DNA of 64,000 bases, taken from NCBI GenBank assembly GCA_024663395.1, contig JANFAH010000084.1, positions 1 to 64,000 on the forward strand, read 5' to 3'. The stretch's first letter is position 1. The number at the start of each line of letters is the position of its first letter. Position numbers and translations under genes: made by a program. The DNA is from Pisolithus tinctorius. Taxonomy: Eukaryota; Basidiomycota; Agaricomycetes; Boletales; Pisolithaceae. Positions 44,180-55,400 of this stretch are shown one piece after another. Under the pieces are notes generated by a model. It ran no database searches. It was not told where the DNA came from and saw nothing but the letters and a program-made list of their open reading frames with translations.

Positions 44180-46548
44180 GACGCACAGCGTGTTCTATGC
44201 AAGCGGTAAGGCCCTGTCAACCCCCTCGTGGATGACCACTGGGACCGCCCTGAATGACACCATTCCTAAGTGATGACAGTGCCTTCAAGAGACCACCTGG
44301 TACTCCATGCTTCAAAGACTAGGACAACGCCTGCAGCAGGCTATACCCTCTCTAAATGCAAATCATCACATCCAAGGCATAGCTACACCCACATCGACAC
44401 TCTGCACAACTTGTGCTGCGTTGGATATCAAACAGATCCTTCGCGATGGTCTCTCCGAGGGAGATAAGGTCTCCCTTGGCCTGCTCCTAGACATCATGGA
44501 TAAGAGCGATCGCTGTGGCCTGTGTTCCCTTGTTTCAGATCTCATACGGCGACGCTGGCGTCTTCACAACTTCCCTGACGCAGATCTTCAGAATATCAAG
44601 CTTTATCTGTCTTCGCGCGAATTCGTCGAGCCTGTCGTCCCAGATCCCCAAGGCAGAAAAACGTGCCATCGTCTCTACATACATCCTTCACACCGTTTAC
44701 CGGATATACAAAGACAACTGATAACTACTGGTGCGGCACTTCATCTGGATATCCAATTGTTAGAAGAAGACTACCGTAAACTATCGAGATCGAGGGATCT
44801 TCATGGTCGCAGACTAGAGGAAAATATTGACGTCGGTCTGATCAAGAAGTGGATCAAAAATTGTGAAACAGATCATGACTGCGAGTCTGTGTGGTGGAGA
44901 CCCAGCGATGAGCGTCTCCCTGACTTTGTTAGAATGATAGATGTAACAAAGATGGCGCTAGTTCCTGCATCCCCAGATTGCCGCTACGTAGCTCTTAGCT
45001 ACGTCTGGGGAGGTCCCGGGGATTACTACTGGACGACAACAGAGAACATAAAGACCCGGGTCCACCCTGCAGGACTAGACGCGGGCATCCTCCCAGCGAC
45101 CATCCGGGATGCGATCCATCTTACTCGCCAGATCGGCGAGCGGTACCTATGGATCGATGCATTGTGCATCCTTCAAGACAGTCCATCGGACAAGGGTGCC
45201 CAGATTTGCATCATGGACCTCATTTATAGCAGGGCTGCGTTCACTATCTTCGCTGCCAGTGGAATGAGCGTACGCGATGGTCTGTCAGGCATTCTACCGG
45301 GCTCCCGGTCAGTAACCCAACACATTGAATGTATTCAGGGGTTTCATCTCGCGATACCGCTTCCATCACTTTCGGAGGCACTGGCCGAGTCCAACTGGAA
45401 CACGCGAGGCTGGACTTTTCAAGAAATTCTCCTCTCACGTCGTCGCTTGGTCTTCACCAAACACCAGATGTACTTTGAGTGTACAAAAGATGTCTGGTGT
45501 GAAGACGTCGTTGCAGAGAGCAAGGCTTTGTCTTCCAGTCGTCCTCTGTACATTTCAGGCACAAGTATATCTCTTCCCAAACCCGACTATCCCGGAGCCA
45601 GTTACATGACAGTGACGGACTACGCCACCGCCGTGGCAGGATACTCGCAGCGGCGCCTGACTGTCGAATCAGACATCATTGCTGCCATAACTGCGTTGCT
45701 AAACGTCTTGACCAGAAACTGCGAGCCTGCCGGAAGTGATCCTAAGAAAGCGTTTCAATTCGGGATGTGGATAAGGTACCTGGACGCCTCTTTACTGTGG
45801 CAGCCCAGTCTTCGCGAAGTCCTCGTGCGCCGCACGGTACCAGATGGCAATCAACCGTTATGGCCGTCTTGGGCATGGGCAGGTTGGAAAGGTGCTGTCC
45901 AGTATGGAAACGAATCGCAGATGTTGGATGGCTATGACTCCGACGTGCATGCTCGTCCAGACGAGTCGCTTGTTACAGCCTGGTACATGGTTGACAAAGA
46001 TCGGAGCATCATTCGACTGGACGTCGAGCCAATCTTAGCAAATTGGACCGCACCGGTGAATGCCGAGCCAACAAACCCTCAGATGTATGCACGATCGCAG
46101 AACTGTGCGAGTGATCTGGAACTGGAATTTTCACCGTCACCGGGGACTTTGATCTTTCGTACTCGCCGTGCGCACTTCCAGGTGGTCAAGGTGGACGACG
46201 GTGTTGTAAATACGGAAGCATCCGCCGCTCACGCTGTTTTTCACATCGTTCCGGTCGATCCAGCACGCCAAAGTAATGCCGGGCGCATCATCCTGCCTGC
46301 TTCGGTAGCATCCCCGGCGACTTTTGAGTTCGTTGTACTTTCACGTTGCGATGGAATTCGCGGTATGTGGGACGAGCTTACGTGGGGAGAAAGGTACTAT
46401 GGGTGTGTGTTACATGTAATGGCGGTGCAGGAGACACCCAATGATTCTCGGCTAAGGGAACGCGTTGGGGTAGGCGTTGTCGTCGAGTCGGCATGGATGA
46501 AGAGCCATGCGGAGGAGTGTGTTGTATTACTCGCATAGAAATTTAACC
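44180..46548 (+). repeat. Tandem duplication unit 2 (HET gene with flanks)
   Basis: This is the counterpart of unit 1, with the same order of upstream blocks (CGTGTTCTATG, AAGGCCCTGT, CCCTCGTGGAT, CCGCCCTGAATGACACC) and the same short downstream AGAAATTTA. The sequence then diverges. Confidence 0.8.
44307..46538 (+). CDS. HET-domain (heterokaryon incompatibility) protein, copy 2, intact
   Basis: One uninterrupted frame of 743 codons. Two CxxC pairs near the N-terminus (LCTTCAALD, RCGLCSLV) could bind zinc. The HET domain follows at ~220-340: PDCRYVALSYVWGGPGDYYW, LPATIRDAIHLTRQIGERYL and WIDALCILQDSPSDKGAQIC. Then NTRGWTFQEILLSRRRLVFT and an uncharacterised C-terminal half. In ascomycetes HET domains trigger cell death after non-self fusion. 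The role in basidiomycetes is mostly unproven. No NACHT, ankyrin or WD partner domain is seen. The start is the first ATG of this frame. The position of the copy 1 ATG is out of frame here and opens a 65-codon upstream frame that overlaps the start. It is similar to copy 1 over its full length. Confidence 0.85.
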   Translation: MLQRLGQRLQQAIPSLNANHHIQGIATPTSTLCTTCAALDIKQILRDGLSEGDKVSLGLLLDIMDKSDRCGLCSLVSDLIRRRWRLHNFPDADLQNIKLYLSSREFVEPVVPDPQGRKTCHRLYIHPSHRLPDIQRQLITTGAALHLDIQLLEEDYRKLSRSRDLHGRRLEENIDVGLIKKWIKNCETDHDCESVWWRPSDERLPDFVRMIDVTKMALVPASPDCRYVALSYVWGGPGDYYWTTTENIKTRVHPAGLDAGILPATIRDAIHLTRQIGERYLWIDALCILQDSPSDKGAQICIMDLIYSRAAFTIFAASGMSVRDGLSGILPGSRSVTQHIECIQGFHLAIPLPSLSEALAESNWNTRGWTFQEILLSRRRLVFTKHQMYFECTKDVWCEDVVAESKALSSSRPLYISGTSISLPKPDYPGASYMTVTDYATAVAGYSQRRLTVESDIIAAITALLNVLTRNCEPAGSDPKKAFQFGMWIRYLDASLLWQPSLREVLVRRTVPDGNQPLWPSWAWAGWKGAVQYGNESQMLDGYDSDVHARPDESLVTAWYMVDKDRSIIRLDVEPILANWTAPVNAEPTNPQMYARSQNCASDLELEFSPSPGTLIFRTRRAHFQVVKVDDGVVNTEASAAHAVFHIVPVDPARQSNAGRIILPASVASPATFEFVVLSRCDGIRGMWDELTWGERYYGCVLHVMAVQETPNDSRLRERVGVGVVVESAWMKSHAEECVVLLA

Positions 46549-46632
46549 CGGCAGTGCCCCACTGTTGACTGCTGGACTTAGTTCTCTACCTTCAAGTAGT
46601 TATATCTACCGCACGTATTTTCGTGGACACCT

Positions 46633-47549
46633 TTACATCGGGGGAGGGACACCCTGTGGACCGGTGTTAAATTCAAACAAGGCGTCATCATAAGCAGACG
46701 TCAGAGCTGCAAACTTTGCTTTGGCGGAGGCTAGCACATGCATTCTTTCGACAACTGCATCGTGCACGGTAAACACTGTCGCATTACAGACACCTGAAAG
46801 AAAACTCTTACTCTTAGTGTCGGACTGCCCGCCGTAGATACTCCTTAGCCGTGCGTCTGCCCGAAAAATCACACTGGAATCCTTATCAGAAACAGCCGCT
46901 TGTATTGGAGTTGAACCTACGCTTCGTCAACCACTCCTTGGGCAGCCAGCGCACTTATGACATCTTCCCAGTTTATAGGGGAGAGCCTATTCTGCATGCT
47001 GGCAACCGTGGCAGGCCTAAGATCGGCCAGGACGTTCAAAACGTGCACTAACAGTGCTCCAGCGTGCGCGACGAGCAGGTGAGCGGTGGACGGGTGCAGT
47101 TCGTCGATTTCAGGATCGTCTGCGTCCTCATGTTCTTCTGCGGCTGATTCTTCCTTGAACTCCTCGCGCCCGTCGCCCAATTGGCGTATGACAAGTTCAC
47201 CAAGGGTCTTCACCTCATCGTCCAACCTCCATTCTGGGACAGGGAAGTCTGGGAGAGGCCACCGAGTCCATGTGTCTCTGTCTGCGGCCCCCTTGCCACC
47301 TTCTGGCTGTCTTTGCTGAGCTGCGTTCTGGAGCAGATGGGTTGTTAAATCGAGGGTTCTATTTGTTCTCAGGGCTCTAATGAGGTTTGTGTATTCTGTT
47401 AGCTCTGCATGAAGGGGCGCAGCGACGGCGGCGCGTTTCTTGGCCATCATCGTCCCATTAACGACTGTCGCAGACTTTTTTGACACCAAAGGGGCATCCT
47501 TAAATGGGTTCTCTCGAGTAAAACTGGGTTTTTTTTGCACAGATCCCAT
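46633..47549 (-). CDS. Possible RRN9-domain protein (RNA polymerase I initiation), low certainty
   Basis: Three exons are inferred, from MGSVQKKPSFTRENPFKD at 47549 to GPQGVPPPM and a stop at 46633-46635. The frame has LIRALRTNRTLDLTTHLLQN, TWTRWPLPDFPVPEWRLDDE, an acidic stretch (EEHEDADDPEIDEL), and SPINWEDVISALAAQGVVDE followed by ARLRSIYGG and a helical tail. The L.THLL...W..WPLP pattern recalls the Rrn9 domain of the Pol I upstream activation factor. The match is by memory of the pattern only. The second exon has a coherent alternative, so the C-terminus is uncertain. It is head-to-head with TMA7, with 61 bp between start codons. It could equally be an uncharacterised nuclear protein. 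Confidence 0.5.
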
Positions 47550-47610
47550 CAAAAGCTTATCTAATACAGACTTGGTCACTACAGAACTTGAAACGTATCA
47601 TCTCCCAACA

Positions 47611-48074
47611 ATGTCGCGCCAAGGTGGAAAAATGAAGCCTCTGAAGGTGCATGGACGACTTTCACTGTACTGGTTGACGGAATTTTAACTCGGATTATAA
47701 TAAAATTGTTTGCCCACCCGCTGTTCTTTTTTTCGCGCCGACATATAGCAACCCAAGAAGGACAAGAAGGAGGAGGACGAAGACGATAAGGCTTTGAAAG
47801 AAAGGAAGAAGGCAGAAGAGGCTGCGTTGAAGGCTGCACGAGAAAAAGGTACGCTTGGCCCCCTGACGATTGCCTCTTAGAAATTCACCTCACTTCGTAC
47901 TTCGCAGCTGTCAAAGGTATGTATGGATTGCTATTCGTGCACCAATGGCCCACGGACATCGCGATCGGCAGGTGGTCCGCCCCCATCAGGTGGAATCAAG
48001 AAGTGCGTGCAATCCTCTCATCATTGCGAGATTATTGGTCCTGACGACACCTGCGCAGATCAGGGAAGAAGTGA
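47611..48074 (+). CDS. TMA7: Translation machinery-associated protein 7
   Basis: Five exons (47611-47646, 47749-47848, 47908-47916, 47972-48002, 48059-48074) join to 192 nt, giving 63 residues, the family's usual size. The product starts MSRQGGKMKPLKQPKKDKKE, continues EDEDDKALKERKKAEEAALK, and ends GGPPPSGGIKKSGKK, the conserved Tma7 C-terminus. It is a very basic, mostly helical protein found with ribosomes. The third exon is only 9 nt (CTGTCAAAG), and the phases (1 on both sides) fit exactly. The start lies 61 bp from the start of the divergent RRN9-like gene. Confidence 0.93.
47908..47916 (+). other. 9-nt microexon of TMA7
   Basis: CTGTCAAAG sits between CTTCGCAG and GTATGTAT. It restores EKAVKGGPPPSGG between the lysine-rich helix and the glycine tail. 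Without it the V-K pair is missing but the frame is kept, so skipping would give a 60-residue form. Confidence 0.75.
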
Positions 48075-48279
48075 TCAGAGGCATGCGTGTGTGTCATCGC
48101 ATTATACCCTGCCGCGAGGTGGACTGGCATGGGTGCGGGTTTGCGATCGTTGCATGTATCTTCCGTTGCTGTACAATGTGTGTTATACATTGGGTTGTCG
48201 TTCCGTCATGATTGTGAGACGGTCGATGGTAGTTTGTTTGATATGGTGAAGTCGCCCACCATCTTCACACCCAACGACG

Positions 48280-51200
48280 ATGAGTACGGATCACCGTGGC
48301 TGGCACGCCGAGTTGGACCGGCAGTGGGATGTACGCTTTCCTCGCCGGTTTGAGACGTTTCTGACGCTGACGGGGGTCGTTGTCGAGCAGGTTCTTGGGC
48401 CATTCTCCGTCCACGCTCGCGAACAACACTTCCTGTCCCCAGCATACCCTCTAGACTGAAAGTACTTTCTTCCCCGCCGTCACCCGGACTGCCTAACAAG
48501 TTAATCTGCAGTGTCCCTCCCGATTCCACCTACTTCTGATTCAAATTCGACGTATCCATCCTCGTTGCCTCGCTCCGCTGGCGTTTCGTGGACGCGAACT
48601 ACAGCTGATCATCATGGAAAGATCCTCGTCTCGTACCCATCTGTACCCTGGGAGCAGATACGTGCAACAGAGGGTTGGGCAGGCTATCAACACGTCAGTG
48701 TCCTCAGGGGTTGGTTGACTGTCTACTCCCCACCCGGTACCTGTGTCCCTGAAGGCGATCACTTCGACCCATTCCTCCGCGTCGACATCCTTCGCGGCGC
48801 GTTCTTCACCGTTCTCCCGCCTCCTACATCTGCAGAACGAAAGGAACATATACCTGAATGGCATATGGGTAACGTGTATGCGATGTCAAGGGTACCAACG
48901 CTACTGGTGAAGCTGCCTGCTTCGCCTAGGGCAAACATGGGCGAGGAGGGGACGAAGTATGAAGTGATAATTTGCGGAGCATATGAGGTATCTGTCTTGT
49001 CCCGTTTCAGCCGTTTGGTGCTAACCCATCTGCATCGTCGTCGCTCAAAGAATCGTTTGTTCGGGGATCCAAGTACATACAAGTCCCCATATCCGATTCT
49101 AGACATCATACTCTCCATCGAACTAGAATTTCCTTCTGCACTGCTCCATTCCTTGGGTCCTCCGTCCTACTGCCTGTCAACGCTTCCTCTTCAACATTCA
49201 CCGGAACACTCCATCACACCTCACATTGTCGCCGGAAAGCCCTTCGGTGAGGCCATCGGAATTGGCGTACGATCAATCGACTTTGGCGAATCGGGGTGGT
49301 GGACTGTCACAGATGCTCGATCGCTCACCAGCTCCAGTATCGGTTCCCTTACTTTGACGCTCCTGGAGCCCATCCGGATAGCCCCCACCCAGACACGCGT
49401 TGTTCCCCTTCGCATAACCTTGCTCGACAATGAGTACATTTCAGAGAAGGTGACGGAACTCGTTGTCGAGCTTACATGTTTGCACTCTGACCATGCGGTT
49501 CATACGTCGGAAACAACGCATGCCAAGGAAGTTGTGCTGAGTGTGACCGTCCCACTCGATCATATTCGCCTCTGGACACAGAACAATTACACACCAATTC
49601 GTGCTACCTACTTCTTTGCACGATCCATGGTAACAGCATTCGCCCTCGTCCCCCCAAAATTTCCGTTTGCAAAACCAAACTATGACGGATATGGAGATAA
49701 AGGGACAGAATGTGCGGGGAACGAACCAATACTCGCTCTACGTACGTTAATGGTTGGTCCAGCGTCGTTGCGCGATGACAGAACTGCATGATAGACGGAG
49801 CTGGTGTGGATATCCTTGCCCAACCTTGGTGGCCCGATTCGCTGCCACGACAGAAGCATGCGTGGATTGTCATGCCTCAGGGAAGAACCGAGTGGGTGAG
49901 TCGATGCCAGACATTACAATAATTTAATGGTCGTTTACCACTTCCATACGTGCACTGCTTTGATGTCAGGGCTTAGACTGGCACGGACACTCGGCAATCG
50001 ACGCGTTCTCAGCTGTAACGGCACTTTCGCGCATTCTCACTTGCGGTCCTTTTGAGTGGAGAAATTGGGGGTTCAATGCTGACACGCGTGTCATGCTCGT
50101 TGGTCATTCTAATGGTGGCCAGGGTGCATGGTACATCGCAGCGAGATGGCCTGATCGAGTGTGTGGAGGTAGGCGCCCAGTTTTTCTCTCTCTCTTTTCA
50201 CCGCTTACGGATACGTCTGGACGAAAACAAAGTGATCCCAGCTGCGGGGTACATCAAGTCTCAGGCATACGTACCATGGAACATGAGTAGGTGCGTGCTA
50301 GTTCATGCCACGGCCTCCGTCCCTTCCTTTCTCTTTTTACTTTGGAGATAGTAGATTGACCATATGCTGCGCCTCGCAGGTTCTCTCACTTCGCCGATCC
50401 CTTCCTTCGCGCCGTGCTCGAAACGTCACTCACACCTGACGATAACGACCTCTTTCTGTCGAACCTTGTGGGAACACCTATATTGGCATTGCATGGGTAG
50501 GTCTCACACCTTCAGTGGGTTATCTGCACCGTTTTTCTCTTACCTCAATCGATGTATTGGTCCGAATGAAATTCGTGCTCGTCTCCAGAGGCGATGATGA
50601 CAATGTTCCACCGTGGCATACTCGCGAGTTAGCGGGGGTACTGAAGACTTGGAACCGGGATGCAGACATTACGTTCGTGCCTATCTATCCATGACACAGA
50701 AGTGGGCCACTTAATTCACTCACAGCCACTACGAAGATCCCGGTCGTCCACACTGGTATCCAGAGATGTTAAAAAGCAGCCGTGTGCAGGCTTTCCTGGA
50801 TAGGCTATACTCACCCTCCCCTGAACCGCCGCTTAATCATAACTCAGACAACAATTCTACATCAGCGATAAGGCAAGACCGCTTTACCCTCACGGTTGCC
50901 ATTCCGCACGAGAGCGGTCCGATGTGTGGTTGGCGAATCTGCGCTTTGAGTACACCCGGACTGTGAGGATCATTCTTGCCATTGCCTCGCGCATAGTGAT
51001 AGCTTACCCATGCAGTCTGGCTCGTTTGGAGGTGTCGCCTACACGAACAGATGGGCGCATATTCGTACGAACAACCAACGTATCTATCTTTTCGCTTGAT
51101 CTGCAGGCATGGCTCGATGCGCGTCGTGGAAACTTAGGACTCACAGAGAGCGGCGAAGGTAATGGGGGCAGGGAGGTCAGGAAATGGCATGTTGTCTTCA

Positions 51201-52131
51201 TCCTCGATGTAGACGGGGACCAACTGGCGGTAGAAATGGAGGATGATGCAGGCGGGACCACATTGTTCGCGAGGGACAGACCGTCATCGGATAATGAAGA
51301 TCGGTCGATGTGGAAGGTATACCAGTCCGAGCCTGCCCTCCAGCTTGTCTAACGGATTCATCTTGGCAACCCAGATCCTTCCAGAGGGAACCCACGATCC
51401 GGTCACACCTCAGCCCCGTCAGCGTCTCCAAGCAATATTATCTAGCACTGCTCCATTGACATTGCTTGTCCCGTCTTTCTCACTCCCACACGAGCTATCA
51501 GCAGCCCTCCGCATTTCGTATGCATTACGTTTATACCATTCCCTCGACGCCCAGATAATATCATTACAAGAGCTCAACTCATTTGCCGACGTCGGCGAGG
51601 GTAATCTGGTTGTGATCGGATGCGCCAAGGAACCACTCGTGCAGGCCTGGCTCGAACGGGCGGGAAGCGCCTGGAAGTTCAAGGACGGTTCCTGGTGCTT
51701 CAGCGGAAGGCGGAGATTCAGTAGACCGTCGTCAGGTATGCCTCTTCTTATTCCTTGGCACGTACGGTTTGATATATATGACCGCATCGGAACGCGCAGC
51801 GATACTGTTTCTCCAACCGCATCCTACCAATCCCACAGCGACGTCGCTTTTCCTGGAATATACAGATATAATTGGCCTTGAACGTGCCGTCCGCCTTTTC
51901 CCGATTCGTACGGGGGTGCTTTCTCCAGATTGGATTGTGGTGGGTGGACGGGCGGATAAGGTCGGTGCTGCAGGCGTCGAGGGTGCAGGGTACGTATGTT
52001 TGTTTCTTCATTCCTGTATCAAATAACTAACGGACGGCCATCTTTCGCATGGGTAAAATCATATCAGCGTTTATGCATACTCCTATCGTGACCACTGGGC
52101 CTGTAACGAGCAAGTGTCCTGGTTCGACTAG
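48280..52131 (+). CDS. S9-type serine peptidase / alpha-beta hydrolase, large, uncharacterised
   Basis: A long N-terminal region (exon 3 alone codes ~425 residues from 48512) has beta-rich sequence of no recognised domain. It is followed by the hydrolase core: PILALHGAGVDILAQPWW, AWIVMPQGRTEWGLDWHGHS and MLVGHSNGGQGAWYIAARWP with the nucleophile Ser in GHSNGG. GDDDNVPPWHTRELAGVL and HYEDPGRPHWYPEML supply the likely Asp and His. A C-terminal domain ends YAYSYRDHWACNEQVSWFD. The N-terminus MSTDHRGWHAELDRQWD joins VLGPFSVHAREQHFLSPAYP. The next junction needs a donor starting GA. No clear signal peptide is seen. The substrate is unknown. If the GA intron is not spliced, the frame ends after PLD. 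Confidence 0.7.
48458..48511 (+). other. Probable GA-AG intron (54 nt) in the S9 hydrolase gene
   Basis: Exon 2 ends PAYPLD plus T. The next bases are GAAAGT, one substitution from the consensus GTAAGT. The stretch contains CCTAAC as a branch site 19-24 nt before the acceptor CTGCAG, and it is 54 nt long, the local norm. Splicing gives PLDLSLPIPP with phase 1 on both sides. Unspliced, TGA follows PLD at once. No GT donor in the same phase exists nearby. Confidence 0.55.
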
Positions 52132-52468
52132 GTGTAGTCCGCTATTGCTTATCTACATACCATCGTGGAGAATAAAAGGGCGTGTGCATTTTCATCAACA
52201 TGAGACAATATCTGAACATGTACCACATGGAAAAGGAAAGGAACGTGAACTTAGCATTGATGCGATACGGCGCACGATCAATGCTGAAGCGCTGACATGT
52301 TACACCTGATTCAACACATAGGTAGGCGGGGGAAGTTGTTACAATACAGTGAGTGCAGGGGAAAAAAAGAGCCGGTAAAATAGAATAGGAGGAAAAGACC
52401 CAAAGTAACACACAGATCTGTACGAGCAGATAGCAAGCAACGGAAAGCAGAGAGCGGAAGTCTAAGGA
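52132..52468. other. Convergent intergenic region (S9 hydrolase / NOT1 3' ends)
   Basis: These 337 bp lie between two 3' ends. No gene or RNA recognised. Confidence 0.4.
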
Positions 52469-55400
52469 TTAGTAGATGGACCTCGCAATCTAACAGACGC
52501 AACTGTGAGCACCACGGACTCGGTGAGGAAAGATGATGCACGTACACTTTCGAGAAGCATGGTGACTTCAGGAGCAACACGGATGAACTCCTTGGTCCAG
52601 AAGTCGTATTTCGAGTTCCTCAGTAACTCGATGAACGTAGCCAAGGCACCCCAGGGGTGAGGACGGTGGACGACAAAGCGTTCCAGGAGAACTCGGGTCA
52701 TGACTTCACGGAAACGGTCATCTTTGACTTCAAGGAACAAGTGGAGGAGTAGAGACGAGAACCAGTGGGTATGTGCATTGGGATATCGCAAGTGAAGTGC
52801 CAAGGAACTCAAGAGGTGGTGTTGTCCTGCGATGCAATCAGAAAACTCGTTCGTCTGGTCTGACAAATGTGAACTTACCTTCGATGTCTAAATTAGTGGC
52901 CAAATAATGTAGAGCAATAACGCCGGGGTCGGTGGGGTTGAAAACAGGAGATCCGCTTCTCGATTTTGCCTGTGCGACCGACGACACTCCAATGTACATA
53001 ACCACAGAGCCGAGAAGAGACAGGTTGTAAGTTTCCGTGGAACCTTCCGAAACTGTTGAGGACTTCAGGCGCTCTTTTAGGGAAACCAGGAATGCAGGAG
53101 TGCCGCGGTTGAAGAGGTATTGGTCCAAACCACTTTTCAGTTCAGGACTTTTCAATCCCGAAGCGAAGTCAGACAAAATGGGTGGTATACGGCCCATCTC
53201 AGGGATCGAGTCAAATTTGACGCTGCGAAGGTGAGGGTCGGGGAGTACGATGGACAAGGGAAAGGCGCTCAGAATGATGTTTCGGGGCTGGACGCAACGG
53301 TACGGGATGACGTCGCATAAGCTGAAGTAGTATCCACTGAGGAATTCGGGGAAGTCATGAAGCAGAACTAGGAGGAGACGAAGGGTGCCCCTGTACAAGT
53401 CTCTGGCAGCCAGTTGGAGATCAGCTTCCTTCAAGAATGGTGCCAAAAACTTGAGGAGGGAGAGTAGTAACTTGTGGAATGCGGACCAGCCCTCACGATT
53501 TTCGGCGAGTAGGAGTTTGGGCATGAAGTGCCTGTGTGAAATAAGGCTCAACCAGGAAAATGCAAATCCTGGGAAGTACATGGGCTGCAGGGAGCTGAAG
53601 GTGTCACTGATAACTGGGTCAGCCACTGTGATTGGTTCGACAACATAATCCTACCTAATGGCAACCAATAAATGGAAGTATGCGCTGCCAAGATGAACCT
53701 CCATAGAGTGCAGATCGTTGACGAGACTGGAGAAGAACCTGAAGAAAGGCTTTTGCTGGAAAACAGCACCTTGTTCCTCGTGCATGTTAGCCAGAACCAA
53801 CACAACAATCGACAAGATCTTCGTTAAGTAGTGAACCTTCGCCTGGTCGTTGTTAACGCCACTTGCATCCCCGTGATACTTGATAATGTAGACGATGAGC
53901 CTGGACAGGGCGTCAAGTGCTTGGAAGGCATAATCAAACTCTCCAGAGGATATGCATTTGAGGTAGCTGTTGATACCAGCCTCAAGGCAAACACGGAAGA
54001 AAAACGAGGACACATCTTCAACCTTGAGGATGCCTTGTTTTGTCAGCTGTGTAATGTACGGGACAAACGCCTTCTCCGAGGAGTGTGAACGCTGGAAGAT
54101 AGTGACCCATTGCTGGAACCACATGAAAAGCTTCTCTCTCAACTGTTCGGTTTCCGGTTTCACTGATGGTTGGCGCACAGCAGGGACCTCCGGAGCTTCC
54201 GACGGGCTAGGTCGCCTAACGCCGCGAAGATCGTCCAGAAGCCGATTGACGCTACATGATGTCAGACAAAAAGAAATCACTAAGCGAACTGTACACACTC
54301 CTCGTTGGCCTTGTCGGCTTGGACGAGTTGGCCAAGGACCTCAATGGTGTAGGTCAGCTGGTTTTGCGAGACCACCGGGGGGTCGCTGGACAAACACTCC
54401 CGAACAAGACCAGCAGCGAAAGTCTGCAGGCTTGGGCGAGGATCCTGAAACAAACTCTTCGCTAATTGCTGGTCCTGCAGAGAAACGTTCACGAGACCGC
54501 TACGGAGTAGTGTGACTGTCACTGGGATGTTTAGTTTCCTTTCGTCCTCGGCGTACAAGAGCCACGTGATGGCCTCTTTAGCAACATCTTCGAACGCGCG
54601 GCACAGCTGATCAAGAAGCGTCACGTAAATCTCCCTCCCGAGTTGCGAAGACGTCTTGTAGAGAAGCTGGACGATCTTTTGCGACATCAGTAAAGGAGTT
54701 CGATGACGATCCGCCGGTTCCACAGCGATATATAAGACTTGACGTAACAAGTGGCGGATATCGTGGTTAGAGGGCAAGGCTGAAATTGAAGGAATCGGTA
54801 GCTGAGCAATCAAACTCTCCAAGTCCCTGACGGCGATCGTGAAGCGATCCATCGCTTCCTGGTGGGTCATGGGTGCATGCTGACCAAGAGTTTGCTCAGG
54901 TGTGGGGGACGCGGCGTAGACGGTAGGTACATGTTCTGCTCGAGAGTATGTCATGGAAGAGGTGGGTCGACTCATTGTTGTTGTCCGACGTTTTGGATCG
55001 AGGGCTGAGAAATGATGAGCTTGATCGGCAAGCCTCGGCAAAAAGAAAACTCACCGAAGTCTTCGTAGACGGCAAATTGGTGGGGTAATAGACCAGTTGG
55101 CTTTATGCGCAGGGGGTCCGGAAGAGCACCAGAGAAATTAGTCATAGGGGCAGTTGGGTCCCAGAAGGTCTGTCCACCGCGGAGCTGGAAGAGGAAGTGA
55201 GCATGGGTGACAACGGGAGAATGAAACACAGCATACCTCTCGGTGACGCCGCCGCAGCTCGTACGAGGCCGCAAAGATTTCGTCAACATCAGTTACAGCA
55301 CGCTCCATTGCAGCTTTTTCAATGGCGGAGAAAGCAACTTCAGCATTATCTGTCACCAAAACGGAGAGAACTTGATCAGAGACAACTTGCTGCACGGACC

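Noticed and set aside
46907..46917. tRNA B-box-like GGTTCAACTCC on the minus strand
   Set aside because: No A box, acceptor stem or cloverleaf can be built around it. It falls at an exon-intron edge of the RRN9-like gene.
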